Notes under the pieces: model-generated
The model's database searches: none
Seen by the model: the letters and a program-made list of their open reading frames with translations, nothing else
What the model was told of the DNA's origin: nothing
Part shown: positions 61,600-64,000 of the stretch, piece after piece
How positions within the stretch are numbered: position 1 is the first letter of the stretch
Layout of the letters: each line of letters begins with the position of its first letter
Made by a program: the position numbers and the translations under genes
Assembly (NCBI RefSeq): GCF_029961765.1
Contig: NZ_CP124681.1
Location: 5,270,001 to 5,334,000, forward strand
Direction of reading: 5' to 3'
DNA from: Nocardioides sp. QY071
GTDB taxonomy: Bacteria; Actinomycetota; Actinomycetes; Propionibacteriales; Nocardioidaceae
DNA length: 64,000 nt

Positions 61600-62175
61600 A
61601 TGCGGTGGATGGGGACGATCGGCGGGTTGGCCGTGGTGGCCGTGCTGACGGCCGGGTGCAACGAGAGCGGCGACGGGGGCGACGCGGCGGGCGACGTACC
61701 GCCGCCCACCGGCACCTCGGCCACCGCGTCCGGTTCCGACCCGGCCGCCGCGGACCTCCCGATGTTCTGTGACCTGGTGACGGCCGACGAGCTCACCGCC
61801 GCTGTGGGGGCCGCGGTGAGCACGAGCACCGGCCCGTTCGACGCCTGCGAGTTCGACCAGGAGGATCCCCGCGCCCTCAGCGGCTCGCTCGGCGCGACCG
61901 ACGTGCAGGCGGGTGGGGGCTACGAGACCTACCAGTCGGGGACGACCGCCGCGCTGGACGACCCCGCCCGGCACGACCTCGACGGCATCGGGGATGCGGC
62001 GTACGTCGACATCGGCACCATCGCCGGCGGCGAGAACCTGCAGGTCGCCGGCGGGGCACTCGTCGGTCACGTCGTCTACACGCTCAACCTCGCGCAGGGT
62101 GTCGGGCTGTCCGAGGACGAGCTCGTCGCGACCAGCGAGAAGCTGCTGCGCCTGATGGTCGAGGCCGCCCGATGA
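61600..62175 (+). CDS. DUF3558-like lipoprotein
   Basis: 191 residues. Lipobox VLTAGC with Cys at about 20, a Ser/Thr/Pro spacer, then MFCDLVTADELTAAVGA... FDACEFDQ with two Cys as in DUF3558 lipoproteins of actinobacteria. GGAGGT upstream decides the ATG. Four-base overlap with the next gene. Confidence 0.8.
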   Translation: MRWMGTIGGLAVVAVLTAGCNESGDGGDAAGDVPPPTGTSATASGSDPAAADLPMFCDLVTADELTAAVGAAVSTSTGPFDACEFDQEDPRALSGSLGATDVQAGGGYETYQSGTTAALDDPARHDLDGIGDAAYVDIGTIAGGENLQVAGGALVGHVVYTLNLAQGVGLSEDELVATSEKLLRLMVEAAR

Positions 62176-62765
62176 GCCGGGCAGCTCTGGCCGCCGTGGC
62201 CGTCGCGACCGGCCTGGTCCTGACTGCCGGCACCGGCGGCGCAGTCGCCGGCGCGATGATCACCGGCAAGCAGATCAAGAACAGCACCGTCACGACCAAG
62301 GACATCAAGAACAACAACCTCAATGGCGCCGACGTCGCCGACGGCTCCGTGTCGGGCGCTGATGTCGCCGATGCATCACTGGGTACGGCGGACCTGGGCC
62401 AGCCCGCACGCTACGAGCTGGCCGGCGCGAGGGCGTCGGGCCTGGTCAGCACCTCCGGCACACTGGCTCGGTTCCACGGCGCCCCGGGCGTGTCCGCCAC
62501 CGTCGTGAGGCTCAGCATCGGCAAGTTCTGCATCAGGCTCAGCGGCACCCCGACACCGGTCGACGCGACCACCTCGGTCCTGGTCGCGACACCCAACTAC
62601 GCCAACGACGCCACGAACGCCGGCACCGACGGCGAGGCGATCGTCGAGGTGTGGGCGGCGAACGAGCCCGACTGCGTCGGTGGCTTCGCCGTCTTCACCT
62701 ACCAACGTGCCTTCGGCGGCGACATCTACCAGGCCGACCAGGGCTTCACGTTCCTGATCAACTGA
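62172..62765 (+). CDS. Secreted protein with GADVADG-type repeats
   Basis: 197 residues. Signal peptide (about 1-27), then short N-N-L-N-G-A-D-V-A-D-G-S-V-S-G-A-D-V-A-D repeats (about 47-68, pentapeptide-like), and a beta-rich C-terminal domain with two Cys. The set looks like a common secreted actinobacterial type of unknown function. Starts at an ATGA overlap, so it is made with the lipoprotein. Confidence 0.78.
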   Translation: MSRAALAAVAVATGLVLTAGTGGAVAGAMITGKQIKNSTVTTKDIKNNNLNGADVADGSVSGADVADASLGTADLGQPARYELAGARASGLVSTSGTLARFHGAPGVSATVVRLSIGKFCIRLSGTPTPVDATTSVLVATPNYANDATNAGTDGEAIVEVWAANEPDCVGGFAVFTYQRAFGGDIYQADQGFTFLIN

Positions 62766-62780
62766 CCCGGCGAGCGCCAC

Positions 62781-63530
62781 TCAGTCGTCGCGCCAGCTCT
62801 TGTTGACCAGGTCGGACTCGACGTTCCCCTCGAGGTCGGCCCACAGGGTGACTCCCCCGTGGTCGACCTCGTAGACCTTCAGGTAGATCCAATGGTCGTA
62901 GTCGGCGTCGACCGGCTTCTCGACGTCGTACCTGCTGTCGCTGATCCGCCCCTCGCTGCGGCTACGCGCGTCCTCGTCGACGTCGACCAGGACATTCGGG
63001 TCGACATCGTCGAGGTCGAAGGGCAGCTTGTCGCCCGCCTTCTCCCCGAGCCACTTCTCCAGGGTCTGGCCGTCCCAGCGCCACACCTCGGCGAGATCGC
63101 CCTCCTGCTCCGGCGGAACGGTCACCTGCATGTCGTCGGTGCCGTAGCCGCGGAGCTCGAGGATCTGGGTGCTCCCGGTCTTCTCGGTCAGGGCGTCGCC
63201 GAGCGCGTCGAAGCCCTGCTCGGTCGCGATCGGCTCGTAGGCGTCCTCGGCCGGCAGCGGTTCGGGGGCCTGCTCGCCTCCGCCGGCGACGGCGCGGACC
63301 ACCCCGAAGACCGCCAGCACGACCACGGCCGAGCCCAGGCGCCGGCGTCCGCGACGACGCCGCCTGCTGGACCGCGAGGTCGGCGCGCGCCCCGCGGGCG
63401 CCGACGCCTCGGGCAGGGGACGGCCGGCTGCGTCGCGCGACTCCCGCTCGACGTCGTCGGTCCCCGGTCGCTGGTAGCGAGGCCACCGCCCCGGATCGCC
63501 CGAGCGTTCGCGGGGTCCCTCGGCGTTCAC
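62781..63530 (-). CDS. Hypothetical membrane-anchored protein
   Basis: 249 residues. Arg-rich cytosolic N-terminus (SRSSRRRRRGRRRLGS), one helix (AVVVLAVFGVVRAVAG, about 67-83) and an extracellular domain rich in acid residues. GTG start at 63530 overlaps the stop of the upstream peptidase gene (GTGA). Not recognised. Confidence 0.75.
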   Translation of the reverse strand: MNAEGPRERSGDPGRWPRYQRPGTDDVERESRDAAGRPLPEASAPAGRAPTSRSSRRRRRGRRRLGSAVVVLAVFGVVRAVAGGGEQAPEPLPAEDAYEPIATEQGFDALGDALTEKTGSTQILELRGYGTDDMQVTVPPEQEGDLAEVWRWDGQTLEKWLGEKAGDKLPFDLDDVDPNVLVDVDEDARSRSEGRISDSRYDVEKPVDADYDHWIYLKVYEVDHGGVTLWADLEGNVESDLVNKSWRDD

Positions 63531-64000
63531 CAGATGCGCACCCGGTCCGCGGGATCGAGCCACAGCCCGTCGCCGGGCGCGGTGTCGAAGACCTCGTGGA
63601 ACTCGTCGAGGTTGCGCACGATGTTGGCGCGGAACTCCGGCGGGCTGTGCGGGTCGATGGTGAGGTACTGCTGCTCCTGCTCGAGGCGGCGCTTGGTGCG
63701 CCACACGTAGGCCCAGTTGAGGAACAGCTTGGTGCGGTCCTCGAGCGAGGCGGCGCCGCCCTGCGCGATCTGGAAGGCGGTGTGGGCGATGGTGAGGCCA
63801 CCCAGGTCGCCGATGTTCTCGCCGACGGTCAGCGCGCCGTTGACGTGCTCGCCGGGCAGGTTGCGTGGGGAGAAGGCGTCGTACTGCGCGATGAGGGCCT
63901 TCGACTTCACCTCGAACGCGGCCTTGTCGTCGGCGGTCCACCAGTCGTTGAGGTTGCCGTCGCCGTCGTACTGCGCGCCCTGGTCGTCGAAGCCGTGGCC
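63527..64000 (-). CDS. M13-family metallopeptidase, C-terminal part
   Basis: Partial; 157 codons of the C-terminus are present and the gene continues beyond 64000. Seen: GHGFDDQGAQYDGDGN (the HEIGH-like zinc site would lie just before), GENIGDLGGL with the third zinc ligand Glu, and an end with FRANIVRNL, the usual M13 (neprilysin/PepO) tail. A secreted or membrane endopeptidase. Confidence 0.88.
   Translation of the reverse strand, partial: GHGFDDQGAQYDGDGNLNDWWTADDKAAFEVKSKALIAQYDAFSPRNLPGEHVNGALTVGENIGDLGGLTIAHTAFQIAQGGAASLEDRTKLFLNWAYVWRTKRRLEQEQQYLTIDPHSPPEFRANIVRNLDEFHEVFDTAPGDGLWLDPADRVRIW

Overview
The window is high-GC (roughly 70 percent) actinobacterial chromosome with almost no spare DNA. 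Pup-proteasome accessory factor Bpa, PspC, WhiB-era style leaderless promoters, an IdeR-type iron box, twin-arginine DUF1800/DUF1501 partners and many four-base ATGA/GTGA operon overlaps point to the order Propionibacteriales, most likely Nocardioides or a close relative. The genus is inferred from gene content, not from a search. No prophage, insertion sequence, rRNA, tRNA or CRISPR array was seen.

Layout: 1-11900 is housekeeping and signalling: a monooxygenase-fold protein, bpa, a secreted protein, a HAD phosphatase, serS, an aldo/keto reductase, a PAP2-diacylglycerol kinase fusion, pheA, a cNMP-binding protein paired with a class III cyclase, a SEC-C protein and a GDPD. 11900-17800 holds a PrmC-like methyltransferase, DoxX, an ABC-F/MFS drug-resistance-like operon with a five-codon leader peptide, and two small membrane proteins. 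17800-21900 has a bfd-bfr iron-storage pair under an iron box, a STAND/AAA-like ATPase with its own dyad operator, and a surface protein with a truncated LPXTG signal. 21900-27400 has a Fpg/Nei glycosylase, DUF1800-DUF1501, a rhodanese and an M20 peptidase. 27486-35031 is a LacI-controlled ABC-transporter operon with nucleoside hydrolase, ribokinase, a phosphotriesterase-like lactonase/esterase and a ThuA/GATase-like protein: a probable nucleoside or ribosyl-compound catabolic system. 35087-39813 has a lipoprotein, aat, EcsC-like and sulfotransferase genes. 39942-52441 is an acyl-CoA catabolic region: accD-accA-mvaB (leucine/isovalerate branch), a TetR regulator, an AidB-like acyl-CoA dehydrogenase with an enoyl-CoA hydratase under a PaaX-like regulator. 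52677-59538 has SWIM and SNF2 proteins and a RecQ fused to a phosphoribosyltransferase-like domain; 59845-64000 a double-HTH LuxR regulator, secreted proteins and the C-terminal part of an M13 metallopeptidase that runs off the window.

The most striking unexplained layer is repeats. Several unrelated palindromic families are dispersed in the intergenic gaps (a cloverleaf-like element at 4212-4294; a covarying 22-23 bp hairpin family at 6892, 36644 and 39873; two ~150-170 bp elements with a shared core at 17822 and 21724; a head-to-head array of 32-bp units at 52454-52676). Four short repeats, in some cases copies or relatives of these, sit in frame inside conserved metabolic genes (accA twice, accD, and the enoyl-CoA hydratase), adding about 9-12 residues each. 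This looks like an actinobacterial counterpart of in-frame palindromic elements known from Rickettsia.

A second layer is promoter architecture: about twenty genes begin exactly 6 or 7 bases after a TAnnnT hexamer with no ribosome binding site, so leaderless transcription appears to be the default for first genes of operons, while downstream genes use Shine-Dalgarno sites or stop-start overlaps.
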